Below are positions 19,520-27,772 of a stretch of 64,000 bases of DNA, one piece after another (within the stretch, counting starts at the first letter, position 1; each line of letters starts with the position of its first letter). The notes beneath the pieces are model-generated. The model saw only the letters and a list, made by a program, of their open reading frames with translations. It did no database searches and had not been told where the DNA came from. A program made the translations under genes and the position numbers. The stretch comes from Oleomonas cavernae (GTDB taxonomy: Bacteria > Pseudomonadota > Alphaproteobacteria > Zavarziniales > Zavarziniaceae): NCBI RefSeq assembly GCF_003590945.1, contig NZ_QYUK01000011.1:1082001-1146000 (forward strand), read 5' to 3'.

Positions 19520-22500
19520 GCATGTCGTTCTACAATCAGGATCGGCTCGACGATGAAGCCTTCTTGGCCAATTTCATCGCGCGCGGCGATCTCGCCGCCT
19601 TTCTGCTGGACCAGTTGCGAGTGGTGTCGGCGGATGCGCCGGCCGAGCACCACTTGATCGTGGGGCCGCGCGGGATGGGAAAAACCAGCCTGCTGCGGCG
19701 TGTCGCCATCGGTGTCACCCGCGACGACGACCTCCGCTGTCGCTTCGTCCCGCTGCGCTTTCGTGAGGAGCAGTACAATGTGCTGACCTTGGCCGACTTC
19801 TGGCGCAATTGCGCTGACGCGCTCGCCGAATGGTGTGAAGCCAATGACCGGCATGAAATGGCCACTCGCCTCGATCAGCTCACGGCGAGCCCGGTCTGGC
19901 GGGAGGAGGGGGCCGCCGGCGAAATCTTTATCACCGAGGCGAGCGGGCTCGGCTTGCGGCCGCTGTTGCTGGTCGACAATCTCGACCTGATCGTGGATGC
20001 CCTGGGCGAGCAGGAGCAATGGGCCCTGCGGCGTGCCCTACAGGCGCCCGGCGGGCCGATCCTCTACGGCGCGGCGACCCAAATCCTGCGCCAGACCGGG
20101 GATCGCACCGCTGCCTTCTACGAATTCTTCGCCCCCCACCTGCTGGAACCGCTGTCACGCGAGGAACTCGTGCGGTGTCTGCGCGCTCTCGCCGAGGTAC
20201 GGGGAGAGGCGGGGCGGCTCGTCATCGAAATCCTGCACCGCGAGCCCGAGCGCCTGCACACCCTGCACGAACTCACCGGCGGCAACCCGCGCGTACTGGC
20301 CATGCTCTACCGGCTGCTCGAAAGTGCCGAAACCGACACGGTCATGGCTGATCTCGAAGCCCTGCTCGACCAAGTGACGCCCTACTACAAGGCACGGGTC
20401 GAGGAATACCGCACCACATTGCAGCGTGCCGTCATCGATGCCGTAGCGCTGCATTGGGACCCCATCACGTCGCACGACTTGGCCCAAGCCACGGCGATCG
20501 AGGTGACGACGATCTCACCTCAACTCTCCCGCCTCAAGAACGATGGGCTGATCGAGGAGGTGTCGGTCTCGGGCGCTCGCTCGGGTTACCAACTCGTCGA
20601 GCGCTTTCTCAACATCTGGTATCTCATGCGCCACGGCACGCGCCGCACCAAACAAAGAGTGCGCTGGCTGGTGGCGTTCTTGGCGAATTTCTATTCATCC
20701 GACGAACTGCGCCGCATTTCCTCGGCGGGACGGGCGCGGTCGGGTGCTGGCCCCCTGCACGCCATGTGGTGCGAGGCGGTGGATGCGGCCGTGGAATATG
20801 TCGAGGATCCCGCTCGCTACAGCCGGCAGGCGGCCGGTGAAAGCGCCATGCCCATGCGCACAGCTGTTAACTTGCAACAATCGCGGACCGGCACCGAGCT
20901 TGGTGATCTCGGCGATTTGGCTTCGCGTCTGGAGACAGCCGAGAGCCCTCAGATCTTGATCGATATTTATGACGAAATAATCGCCCGCTTCGGCGATGCC
21001 GGAGAGCCGGCGCTGCGCGAGGAGGTTGCGAGAGCGCTCGTCAACAAGGGAATCACACTGGGCGATCTGAATCGGAACGAGGAGGCGATCGCCGTCTATG
21101 ACGGGATGATTGCCCGCTTCGGCGATGCCGGGGAGCCCGCGCTGCGTGAGCAGGTAGCCGGAGCGCTTGCCAACAAGGGGATCACGCTAGGTGGCCTGGA
21201 TCGGAGCGAGGAGGCAATCGATATTTATGACGAAATAATCGCCCGCTTCGGCGATGCCGGAGAGCCCGCGCTGCGCGAGGAGGTTGCGAGAGCGCTCGTC
21301 AACAAGGGAAGCACACTGGGCGATCTGAATCGGAACGAGGAGGCGATCGCCGTCTATGACGAGGTGGTCGCCCGCTTCGGCGATGCCGCCGAACCCGTGC
21401 TGCGCGAGGGGGTTGCAAGAGCGCTCATCAGCAAGGGAATCAGGCTGAGCGGCCTGAATCGGAGCGAGGAGGCGATCGCCGTCTATGACGGGATGATTGC
21501 CCGCTTCGGCGATGCCGGGGAGCCCGCGCTGCGTGAGCAGGTTGCCGGAGCGCTTGCCAACAAGGGGATCACGCTAGGTGGCCTGGATCGGAGCGAGGAG
21601 GCAATCGATATTTATGACGAAATAATCGCCCGCTTCGGCGATGCCGGAGAGCCCGCGCTGCGCGAGGAGGTTGCGAGAGCGCTCGTCAACAAGGGAAGCA
21701 CACTGGGCGATCTGAATCGGAACGAGGAGGCGATCGCCGTCTATGACGAGGTGGTCGCCCGCTTCGGCGATGCCGCCGAACCCGTGCTGCGCGAGGGGGT
21801 TGCAAGAGCGCTCATCAGCAAGGGAATCAGGCTGGGCGGCCTGAATCGGAGCGAGGAGGCGATCGCTGTCTATGACGAGGTGGTCGCCCGCTTCGGCGAT
21901 GCCGGGGAGTCTGTGCTGCGCGTACAGGTTGCGAGAGCGCTCATCAACAAGGGGTACAGGCTGGGCGTTCTGGGTCTGAGTGAGGAAGAGGTCGCCGTCT
22001 ATGACGGGATGATTGCCCGTTTCGCCGATGCCACGGAGCCTGCGCTGCGCGAGCGGGTCGCGAGAGCGCTCGTTAACAAGGGAATCACGCTGGGCGACCT
22101 GGATCGGAACGAGGAGGCGATCGCTGTCTATGACGAGGTGGTCGCCCGCTTCGGCGATGCCGGGGAGTCTGTGCTGCGCGTACAGGTTGCGAGAGCGCTC
22201 ATCAACAAGGGGTACAGGCTGGGCGTTCTGGGTCTGAGTGAGGAAGAGGTCGCCGTCTATGACGGGATGATTGCCCGCTTCGGCGATGCTGCGGAGCCCG
22301 CGCTGCGTGAGCAGGTAGCCGGAGCGCTTGCCAACAAGGGGATCACGCTAGGTGGCCTGGATCGGAGCGAGGAGGCAATCGATATTTATGACGAAATAAT
22401 CGCCCGCTTCGGCGATGCCGGAGAGCCCGCGCTGCGCGAGGAGGTTGCGAGAGCGCTCGTCAACAAGGGAAGCACACTGGGCGATCTGAATCGGAACGAG

Positions 22501-23442
22501 GAGGCGATCGCCGTCTATGACGAGGTGGTCGCCCGCTTCGGCGATGCCGCCGAACCCGTGCTGCGCGAGGGGGTTGCAAGAGCGCTCATCAACAAGGGGT
22601 ACAGGCTGGGCGTTCTGGGTCTGAGTGAGGAAGAGGTCGCCGTCTATGACGGGATGATTGCCCGCTTCGGCGATGCTGCGGAGCCCACACTGCGCGAGGA
22701 GGTTGCGAGAGCGCTCGTCAACAAGGGATACAGGCTGGGGGGCCTGGGTCGGAGCGAGCAGGCGATCGCCGTCTATGACGAGGTACTCGCCCGGTTCGGC
22801 GATACCGGAGAGCCCGCGCTGCGCAAGCGGGCTGCGGGAGCGCTCGTCATAAAAGGCAATCTGCTCGCCGATCGTTTCAAGGACTATGCCCGAGCGGAAA
22901 ATGCCTACCGCGAGTCTCGACACGTTTCGCCCGAGAATGAAACGCTGCTCGATACAAATCTGGCGTGGCTTTGGTTGGCCACCGGGCGGACCGAGGAAGC
23001 GGCTGGGCTGCGCTCGGCCCTCAGCGAACTTGATCCGGCCGGGTTGAAGCTCCTCGACGCCGGGCTTGAGCTGGCGCGGGACAATTTCGGCACCGCGACT
23101 GCCAATCTCGACGCTGCCCTGAACGGCGACCTGGAGACCGGTGAAAATAGCTACACTGACGACCTCTACCGCCTTCTGCGCCTAGCGCAGGCTCGAGGCT
23201 ATGGCGAGAAGCTGATCGTCTGGTTCGAGGAGACGGGGCACAACGACCGGCAGGCGCCGGTCTACGCCGCTTTCGTCGCCTATGTACGCGGCGAGCGCTT
23301 CCTGCTCGATTTCAGCCCCGAGGTGCGGCGGCCCGCGACGCGGATCTATGAATGGCTGGTGGGCCATCGCACCAAGGCAGATGAGGAGCCGAAAAAGGCG
23401 ACCGCGCGCAAACGAGGCCGACCGCCCAGGCGACGCGGCTAG
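19516..23442 (+). CDS. Large STAND-like NTPase with winged helix, fifteen 43-residue TPR-like repeats and basic AT-hook-like tail
   Basis: 1308 residues. P-loop GPRGMGKTS at 50-58; Walker B RPLLLVDNLDLIVDAL (about 150-165); FAPHLLEPLSREEL and GGNPRVLAML are typical STAND/Cdc6-like lid motifs. A winged-helix region follows (about 295-360, ITSHDLAQATAIEVTTISPQ). From residue 482 come fourteen 43-residue repeats (consensus IAVYDEVVARFGDAGEPALR + EEVARALVNKGITLGDLNR + NEEA) and a fifteenth degraded one, then a helical C-terminal domain and a basic end with RKRGRPPRRRG, an AT-hook-like core. The layout matches sensor NTPases whose repeats recognise a ligand and whose NTPase oligomerises. No catalytic effector is visible. 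Start ATG 19516 overlaps the upstream stop. Confidence 0.8.
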   Translation: MSMSFYNQDRLDDEAFLANFIARGDLAAFLLDQLRVVSADAPAEHHLIVGPRGMGKTSLLRRVAIGVTRDDDLRCRFVPLRFREEQYNVLTLADFWRNCADALAEWCEANDRHEMATRLDQLTASPVWREEGAAGEIFITEASGLGLRPLLLVDNLDLIVDALGEQEQWALRRALQAPGGPILYGAATQILRQTGDRTAAFYEFFAPHLLEPLSREELVRCLRALAEVRGEAGRLVIEILHREPERLHTLHELTGGNPRVLAMLYRLLESAETDTVMADLEALLDQVTPYYKARVEEYRTTLQRAVIDAVALHWDPITSHDLAQATAIEVTTISPQLSRLKNDGLIEEVSVSGARSGYQLVERFLNIWYLMRHGTRRTKQRVRWLVAFLANFYSSDELRRISSAGRARSGAGPLHAMWCEAVDAAVEYVEDPARYSRQAAGESAMPMRTAVNLQQSRTGTELGDLGDLASRLETAESPQILIDIYDEIIARFGDAGEPALREEVARALVNKGITLGDLNRNEEAIAVYDGMIARFGDAGEPALREQVAGALANKGITLGGLDRSEEAIDIYDEIIARFGDAGEPALREEVARALVNKGSTLGDLNRNEEAIAVYDEVVARFGDAAEPVLREGVARALISKGIRLSGLNRSEEAIAVYDGMIARFGDAGEPALREQVAGALANKGITLGGLDRSEEAIDIYDEIIARFGDAGEPALREEVARALVNKGSTLGDLNRNEEAIAVYDEVVARFGDAAEPVLREGVARALISKGIRLGGLNRSEEAIAVYDEVVARFGDAGESVLRVQVARALINKGYRLGVLGLSEEEVAVYDGMIARFADATEPALRERVARALVNKGITLGDLDRNEEAIAVYDEVVARFGDAGESVLRVQVARALINKGYRLGVLGLSEEEVAVYDGMIARFGDAAEPALREQVAGALANKGITLGGLDRSEEAIDIYDEIIARFGDAGEPALREEVARALVNKGSTLGDLNRNEEAIAVYDEVVARFGDAAEPVLREGVARALINKGYRLGVLGLSEEEVAVYDGMIARFGDAAEPTLREEVARALVNKGYRLGGLGRSEQAIAVYDEVLARFGDTGEPALRKRAAGALVIKGNLLADRFKDYARAENAYRESRHVSPENETLLDTNLAWLWLATGRTEEAAGLRSALSELDPAGLKLLDAGLELARDNFGTATANLDAALNGDLETGENSYTDDLYRLLRLAQARGYGEKLIVWFEETGHNDRQAPVYAAFVAYVRGERFLLDFSPEVRRPATRIYEWLVGHRTKADEEPKKATARKRGRPPRRRG
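20959..22893 (+). repeat. 129-bp tandem coding repeats (15 units), with 387-bp higher-order duplications
   Basis: Units begin at 20959 + 129k for k = 0-14, exactly in phase with the reading frame. Units 1-3 (from 21088) and 4-6 (from 21475) differ by only about two bases over 387, and units 10-12 (from 22249) are a third near-copy. Unit 7 (21862) and unit 9 (22120) appear identical over 129 bases. Unit 14 (22765-22893) is diverged. Such identity points to recent recombination-driven expansion, and the array could be mis-assembled in copy number. Confidence 0.93.
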
Positions 23443-23448
23443 CGTGGC

Positions 23449-24444
23449 ATGACGCCCCTTCGTTTCCTTGTTTGCCGATCCCGCGTTGCTGTGATCGCGC
23501 TGGCAGCCGTATTGCTGGCCGGGTGCGGGGCGGTGGTGACGGGAACGGGCCCAGCCACCCAGACCGCGCGCCTGGACGATCGGGCGATCGTGACCGCCGA
23601 CGGGACGGTCCTGCCGCTCACCGTCTGGGCGCCGCCGCCGGGGGAGAAGCCGCGAGCGGTGATCGTGGCGCTCCACGGGTTCAACGACTATGCCCATGCT
23701 TTCGCCCTGCCGGCCCGGTTCTGGGCCAGCCGCGGGATTGCCACCTATGCCTATACCCAGCGCGGCTTTGGCCGGCAAAGCCCGACCCGGCTGTTGTGGC
23801 CCGGTACCCGGGCCCTGGTCGAGGACGCGGCGGCGGCGGTGCGTCTGGTCGCGGCGCGCAATCCCGGCGTGCCGCTCTATCTGCTGGGCGAGAGCATGGG
23901 GGCTGCGGTCGCCATCAACCTGATGGCGGGGCCTGATGCGCCGGCCGTCGAGGGCCTGATCCTGGTCGCGCCCGCGGTCTGGGGCCGGGCGGACATTCCG
24001 TTCCCGGGCGAGTGGCTGCTCGACGGCATGGCCTTCGCCATGCCCTGGAACCGGATCAACGCGCCCGAAGGGATTCAGGTCAAGCCGACCGACAACGCGG
24101 CGATCATGCGCGAGTTGCGGGACGACCCCAATGTCGCGAAGGAGACCCGCGTCGATGCGCTGCAAGGCCTAGTCGACCTGATGGACGAGGCCAAGCGCAC
24201 CACCGCCGCCGTCCGCTGCCCGACCCTGCTGCTCTACGGCCTCGACGATCAGCTCGTGCGCTTCGAGTCGGTCCAGGCCATTGCGGCGGCATTGCGCCGG
24301 GCCACGCCCGACTTTCGGCGGGTGGACTACACCCGGGGTTATCACATGCTGATGCGCGACCTGCGGGGGCCGCGGGCGTGGCGCGATATCGAGGCCTGGG
24401 TCCGCGACCCGCGCGGGCCGTTGCCGGGGGACGGGCTCGATTAA
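23449..24444 (+). CDS. Alpha/beta hydrolase lipoprotein, monoacylglycerol-lipase/lysophospholipase type
   Basis: 331 residues with a lipoprotein signal (hydrophobic segment then LLAGC, Cys about 26). The hydrolase core has IVALHGFNDYAHAF (oxyanion HG), YTQRGFGRQSP, and the nucleophile elbow LLGESMGAAV (Ser). Likely acid in LLLYGLDDQLV and His in RGYHMLMRD. This is the Hydrolase_4 / lysophospholipase pattern. Being lipidated, it should act at the outer or inner membrane in the periplasm. It starts 7 bases after the large NTPase but has ordinary GC-rich coding and is probably not part of that module. Confidence 0.85.
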   Translation: MTPLRFLVCRSRVAVIALAAVLLAGCGAVVTGTGPATQTARLDDRAIVTADGTVLPLTVWAPPPGEKPRAVIVALHGFNDYAHAFALPARFWASRGIATYAYTQRGFGRQSPTRLLWPGTRALVEDAAAAVRLVAARNPGVPLYLLGESMGAAVAINLMAGPDAPAVEGLILVAPAVWGRADIPFPGEWLLDGMAFAMPWNRINAPEGIQVKPTDNAAIMRELRDDPNVAKETRVDALQGLVDLMDEAKRTTAAVRCPTLLLYGLDDQLVRFESVQAIAAALRRATPDFRRVDYTRGYHMLMRDLRGPRAWRDIEAWVRDPRGPLPGDGLD

Positions 24445-24590
24445 CCGCAACGTTAAGGCAAACGGGTTAATCAGTGTCGATTTGCCGTTGCACCGGGAGC
24501 TTTCCGCCACGAAGCTGCGTGCGACTCATGTATAGTGCAGTGCGGGGTTCGATCGTTCGACCCGCCTTTGAGGGGCAAAGGACGAGGGGC

Positions 24591-25543
24591 ATGGCGCGTG
24601 TTTCCGCCATACATTGGGTGGCTTTGGCTTGCCTTGCGATCAGCCTGCCGATGCTCGATGGCTGTGCCAAGGCGCGTGTCGCGGGGGAACCCCCACGGCG
24701 GTCGCAGGCACCCGTTCCGTCGCCGCCGCTGCAGTCGCCGGGACCGTGGCCAGCCTGGCCAACCCGGTGTCCAGCCCGTCGGTAGAAGTCGATGAGATTG
24801 CCGAGGAGGAGGCGGGTGACGATGTCGCCGCCTTTGCCGCGATCGATCCCAGTGCTGGCCGCGCCGCCGGGCCCCAGGCACAGGTCGGGCTCAGCGGCGA
24901 TACGCTGGACGGCAACGTCGCCCTGGGCGGCGCAACCCAGGGCACGGCCCAGAACGTGCTCGACACCATCGCCGCCCGGTCCGACCTCAAGGTCTTCTTC
25001 AGCACCAATTCGATCGATCGCGGCCTGCTGGCCAAGCGCGTCGACCTGGGGGCTTCGGGCACCGAGACCACCGAGGTGGCGGTCGACACGGTCTGCCGCA
25101 CCGCGGGCCTGTCGTGTTTCTACGCTGCCGACTACCGCTCGCTGTCGGTCTACGACCCGCGCGAGTTCCAGGCCCAGGGGCCGGACATGAAGGCGCTGGT
25201 CTACGACCGGCGCGAGGGCGAGTTCGAAGTGGCGACCGCGGCCACCAGGGCCAGGGCTGTTGCCGCGGCTGCCAAGCCCGGCAAGCCCAAGCCCACGGCG
25301 GCCAGCCGTAAGCCGGGCAAGAAGCCCGTCGCCAAGCCCGCCTCCAGCCGCAAGCCGGCGGCGACCAAGCCGGGCAAGCCCAAGCCCGCCGCCGCCAAGC
25401 CCGGCAAGCCCAAGCCCACCGCGGCCAAGCCCAAGCCCGCTTCGACCAAGAAGCCCCCGGCTGTCAAGCCCAAGCCCGCCACCACCAAGCCTGCCTCGGC
25501 CAAGAAGCCGCCGGCCCCGGCGAAGAAGCCCACCAAGAGCTAG
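24591..25543 (+). CDS. Lipoprotein with STN-like domain and Lys/Pro/Ala-rich tail (one-base frameshift)
   Basis: Start ATG 24591 gives a lipoprotein signal (VALACLAISLPMLDGC). The frame shifts at either GGGGG 24683-24687 or CCCCC 24690-24694; one extra base joins it to TAVAGTRSVAAAAVAGTVAS. The restored length is 317 residues. Residues around 115-185 (AQNVLDTIAARSDLKVFFS, then VAVDTVCRTAGLSCFYAAD) resemble the secretin/TonB short N-terminal (STN) fold. The last 100 residues are repeats of KPGKPKPTAA/KPASTKKPPA, a flexible basic linker such as those that bind cell wall or polyanions. No secretin or TonB gene is adjacent. The STN call is by pattern only. Confidence 0.65.
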
Positions 25544-25545
25544 GC

Positions 25546-27219
25546 TCAATCGCCCAGCGCGATCGGCCCGATGCGGGGCATGGCCTCGCCCGGCCCGGGA
25601 TTGCCGGCCGGACTGTTGCCGCCCAGGTGGTGGGCGATGCCCCACACCGCATTGAGCGCCGTCTGCACCGCGCCCTCGGCCCAGGCCGGGGTCCAGGAAA
25701 TGCCGTCGCCGGCCAGGAAGATGCCGCGTTCCTGGGGCGGCATCTCGCCCTGCATGAAGTGGGTGTACATGCGGTGGTTATAGCGATAGTGGCCGGGCAG
25801 GGCGCCCTTGAAGGCGCCCAGGAAATGCGGGTCGCTCTCCCACGAAACCGTGATCGGGCTGCCGATGATGTGGCGGCCGATGTCGAGGTCCGGATAGACC
25901 CGCTTCAGCGCGTCGAGCATCAGTTGCACCCGCTGCTCGACCGGTAGCGGCAGCACCTTGAGGGCATCGCTCATCCAGGAATAGGACAGGCAGATCACGC
26001 CCGGCTTGTCGGGGCCGTTGTCGAACAGATAGGTGCCGCGGGTGATGCGGTCGGTCAGGGTCATGCTCATGGTGTGGCGCCCGGTGACCGGGTCGCGGTC
26101 GTGCCAGAACGGCCGGTCGACCATGACGAAGGTCTTGGACGATTGCATGTAGCGCGTCCGGTCCAGGGCCATCCACAGGCGATGCGAGAACAGGCTCTCG
26201 TCGCAATGCAGATGGGTGGTCAGCAGCCAGGACTGGCAGGTGACCAGCACCGCCTTGTAGCGGCGGGAGTCGCCCCAGCGGTCGGTGATGCCGATCTCGT
26301 CGGGCGCGGTGCGGCTGATCCTGGTGACGGCGCCGCGGGTGGCGCCGCCGTGCAGCCTGGCCAGGGTCGTACCGGCCGGCCAGTGCACCAGGCGCTCGGG
26401 CGCCAGGGTCCACAGGCCGCGCGGCAGTTGCTCGACCCCGCCTTCGACCAGGTGCTGGTTATCGTCCAGGTTGGTGCAGGCGACCCGCAGGATCTCGAGC
26501 ATGGAATTGGGAAAGTCGCTGTCCCAGCCGCCGGTGCCGAAACCCACCTGGCCGAACACCTCGCGGTGGCGGAAGGAGTGCCGGCTGAACGAGCGCGAGG
26601 TGGCGACGAAATCATAGAAAGTGCGCTCGTCCCACAAGGGCACCAGGCGGTTCCAGATTTCCTTGAGCGTGGCCACGTCGCGGCGGCGGATGGCGCGCTG
26701 CAGGCTGGTGAAATCGGCGCCGTCCTCCAGCGCGTCGTACCAGGCCTCGCTGATCTCGCGCAGCAGGGGCGGCAACTCGCCGCCCTGTTCGACATAGATC
26801 TGCCGGCCTTCCAGGTCGATCAGGGTGCTGGGGGTCGCCGGGTTCAGCGGGTTGGGGAAGGGCCGGGTCTTGAGCCCCAGCGTGTCGAGATAGTGATAGA
26901 AACTGGTCGAGGAGCGGGGAAAGCGCATGCCGCCCAATTCGGCGATCAGGCCGCTGCCGCCCTCGAACGGCTCCGACCGCAGCCGGCCGCCCATGCGCCC
27001 GGCCTCGTAGATCACCGGCTTGAGGCCCAGTTTCATCAGCTCGTAGGCCGCCACCATGCCGGCAATGCCGGCGCCGATCACCGCAACCTCGGTGCCATGG
27101 GCGGCGGCCGGTAGATCGGCGAGGCCGGCGGGGTGGGCGATCCAGTCGTCGAAGGCAAAGGGGAAATCGGGGCCGAAGGCAGTGACGGGCGACGCCTCAT
27201 CACGGGGGTGGGCACTCAT
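25546..27219 (-). CDS. Flavin amine oxidase / amino-acid monooxygenase family protein
   Basis: 557 residues. FAD-binding GxGxxG is in VAVIGAGIAGMVAAYELMK, followed by YEAGRMGGRLRS and the substrate-side GGMRFPRS. The C-terminal FAD motif is IFLAGDGISWTPAWAEGAVQ. Length and the GGMRFP plus FLAGDGISWTPAW motifs point to the bacterial tryptophan/lysine 2-monooxygenase-like branch, which oxidatively decarboxylates an amino acid to an amide. No amidase is next to it, so the substrate is open. ATG 27219 is chosen because it begins a conserved-looking N terminus; the longer frame runs into intergenic sequence. It converges on the STN lipoprotein gene with a 2-base gap. Confidence 0.85.
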   Translation of the reverse strand: MSAHPRDEASPVTAFGPDFPFAFDDWIAHPAGLADLPAAAHGTEVAVIGAGIAGMVAAYELMKLGLKPVIYEAGRMGGRLRSEPFEGGSGLIAELGGMRFPRSSTSFYHYLDTLGLKTRPFPNPLNPATPSTLIDLEGRQIYVEQGGELPPLLREISEAWYDALEDGADFTSLQRAIRRRDVATLKEIWNRLVPLWDERTFYDFVATSRSFSRHSFRHREVFGQVGFGTGGWDSDFPNSMLEILRVACTNLDDNQHLVEGGVEQLPRGLWTLAPERLVHWPAGTTLARLHGGATRGAVTRISRTAPDEIGITDRWGDSRRYKAVLVTCQSWLLTTHLHCDESLFSHRLWMALDRTRYMQSSKTFVMVDRPFWHDRDPVTGRHTMSMTLTDRITRGTYLFDNGPDKPGVICLSYSWMSDALKVLPLPVEQRVQLMLDALKRVYPDLDIGRHIIGSPITVSWESDPHFLGAFKGALPGHYRYNHRMYTHFMQGEMPPQERGIFLAGDGISWTPAWAEGAVQTALNAVWGIAHHLGGNSPAGNPGPGEAMPRIGPIALGD

Positions 27220-27587
27220 GCTTGTTCTGACTCCCTGGCCATGACGCGGGATGGCGGGGCCGAGAATAGCATCGCCGACACCCGGATAAAGCCGGGATCG
27301 CCTGGCTGTCCTTGGGAACCTTGGAACCATTTTTGATCGTCATGCCCGGCCTTGTGCCGGGCATCCACGTCGGGACGAGCTACATCCGTTGACGCAAGAG
27401 GCGGCGTGGCGACGTGGATGGCCGGGACTTCGCCCGGCCATGACGAAAAAGAGCGGGCCCAAACGGTCAAAAAACCGTTCCGAGCAAAATCCCGGACTTT
27501 CGCTGGGATGACGACGGCGGGTTTTCTCATAGGGCGCGTTTAGGGGGCGCCACCCTATCTTGCGGGCTGCATTCAGGAGCCTGACAC
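27220..27587. other. Intergenic region with two palindromic repeat remnants before the kdp locus
   Basis: About 370 bases without a gene. It holds a full two-armed palindromic repeat (27338-27445) and a half-copy (27489-27513, ATCCCGGACTTTCGCTGGGATGACG is one arm). The last 40 bases must contain the promoter and ribosome binding site of the 26-codon gene that leads the kdp operon. I see no KdpE operator I can identify. Confidence 0.6.
27338..27445. repeat. Palindromic intergenic repeat, GTCATGCCCGGC variant
   Basis: Left arm CGTCATGCCCGGC...GCCGGGCATCCACGTCG and right arm CGACGTGGATGGCCGGG...GCCCGGCCATGACG are inverted copies and each arm self-folds. A sequence variant of the GTCATCCCGGC family. 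Confidence 0.75.
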
Positions 27588-27668
27588 ATGGACCTTTTCT
27601 TCATCGGCGTGACGCTGGCCTTCTTCGCCTTGAGCGTCGCCTACGCCTATGCCTGCGAGCGGATGTGA
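27588..27668 (+). CDS. 26-residue single-span membrane peptide leading the kdp operon
   Basis: MDLFFIGVTLAFFALSVAYA followed by YACERM: one hydrophobic helix with an acidic/basic end. ATG 27588 is preceded by AGGAG (about 27575). It lies 7 bases before kdpF. Similar tiny membrane peptides with a YAxxCxR/K-type end occur before kdpF in other proteobacteria, from memory, but their role is not established. Confidence 0.65.
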   Translation: MDLFFIGVTLAFFALSVAYAYACERM

Positions 27669-27675
27669 GGCGGCC

Positions 27676-27759
27676 ATGGAATATGCCCTCGGCGCCGCCG
27701 TCTCCGTCTTCATCCTCGGCTACCTAGTCTACGCCCTGATCCGGCCCGAAAAGTTCTGA
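27676..27759 (+). CDS. kdpF: K+-transporting ATPase small subunit KdpF
   Basis: 27 residues, [20 protein letters not shown] followed by LIRPEKF. The single helix plus [12 protein letters not shown] end is the KdpF signature. It stabilises the KdpABC complex. It sits 13 bases before kdpA. Confidence 0.92.
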   Translation: MEYALGAAVSVFILGYLVYALIRPEKF

Positions 27760-27772
27760 AGCGAGTCCTCCC

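Noticed and set aside
20959-22893. CRISPR-like periodic array
   Set aside because: The 129-base units are coding, in frame, without spacers, and translate to TPR-like repeats.
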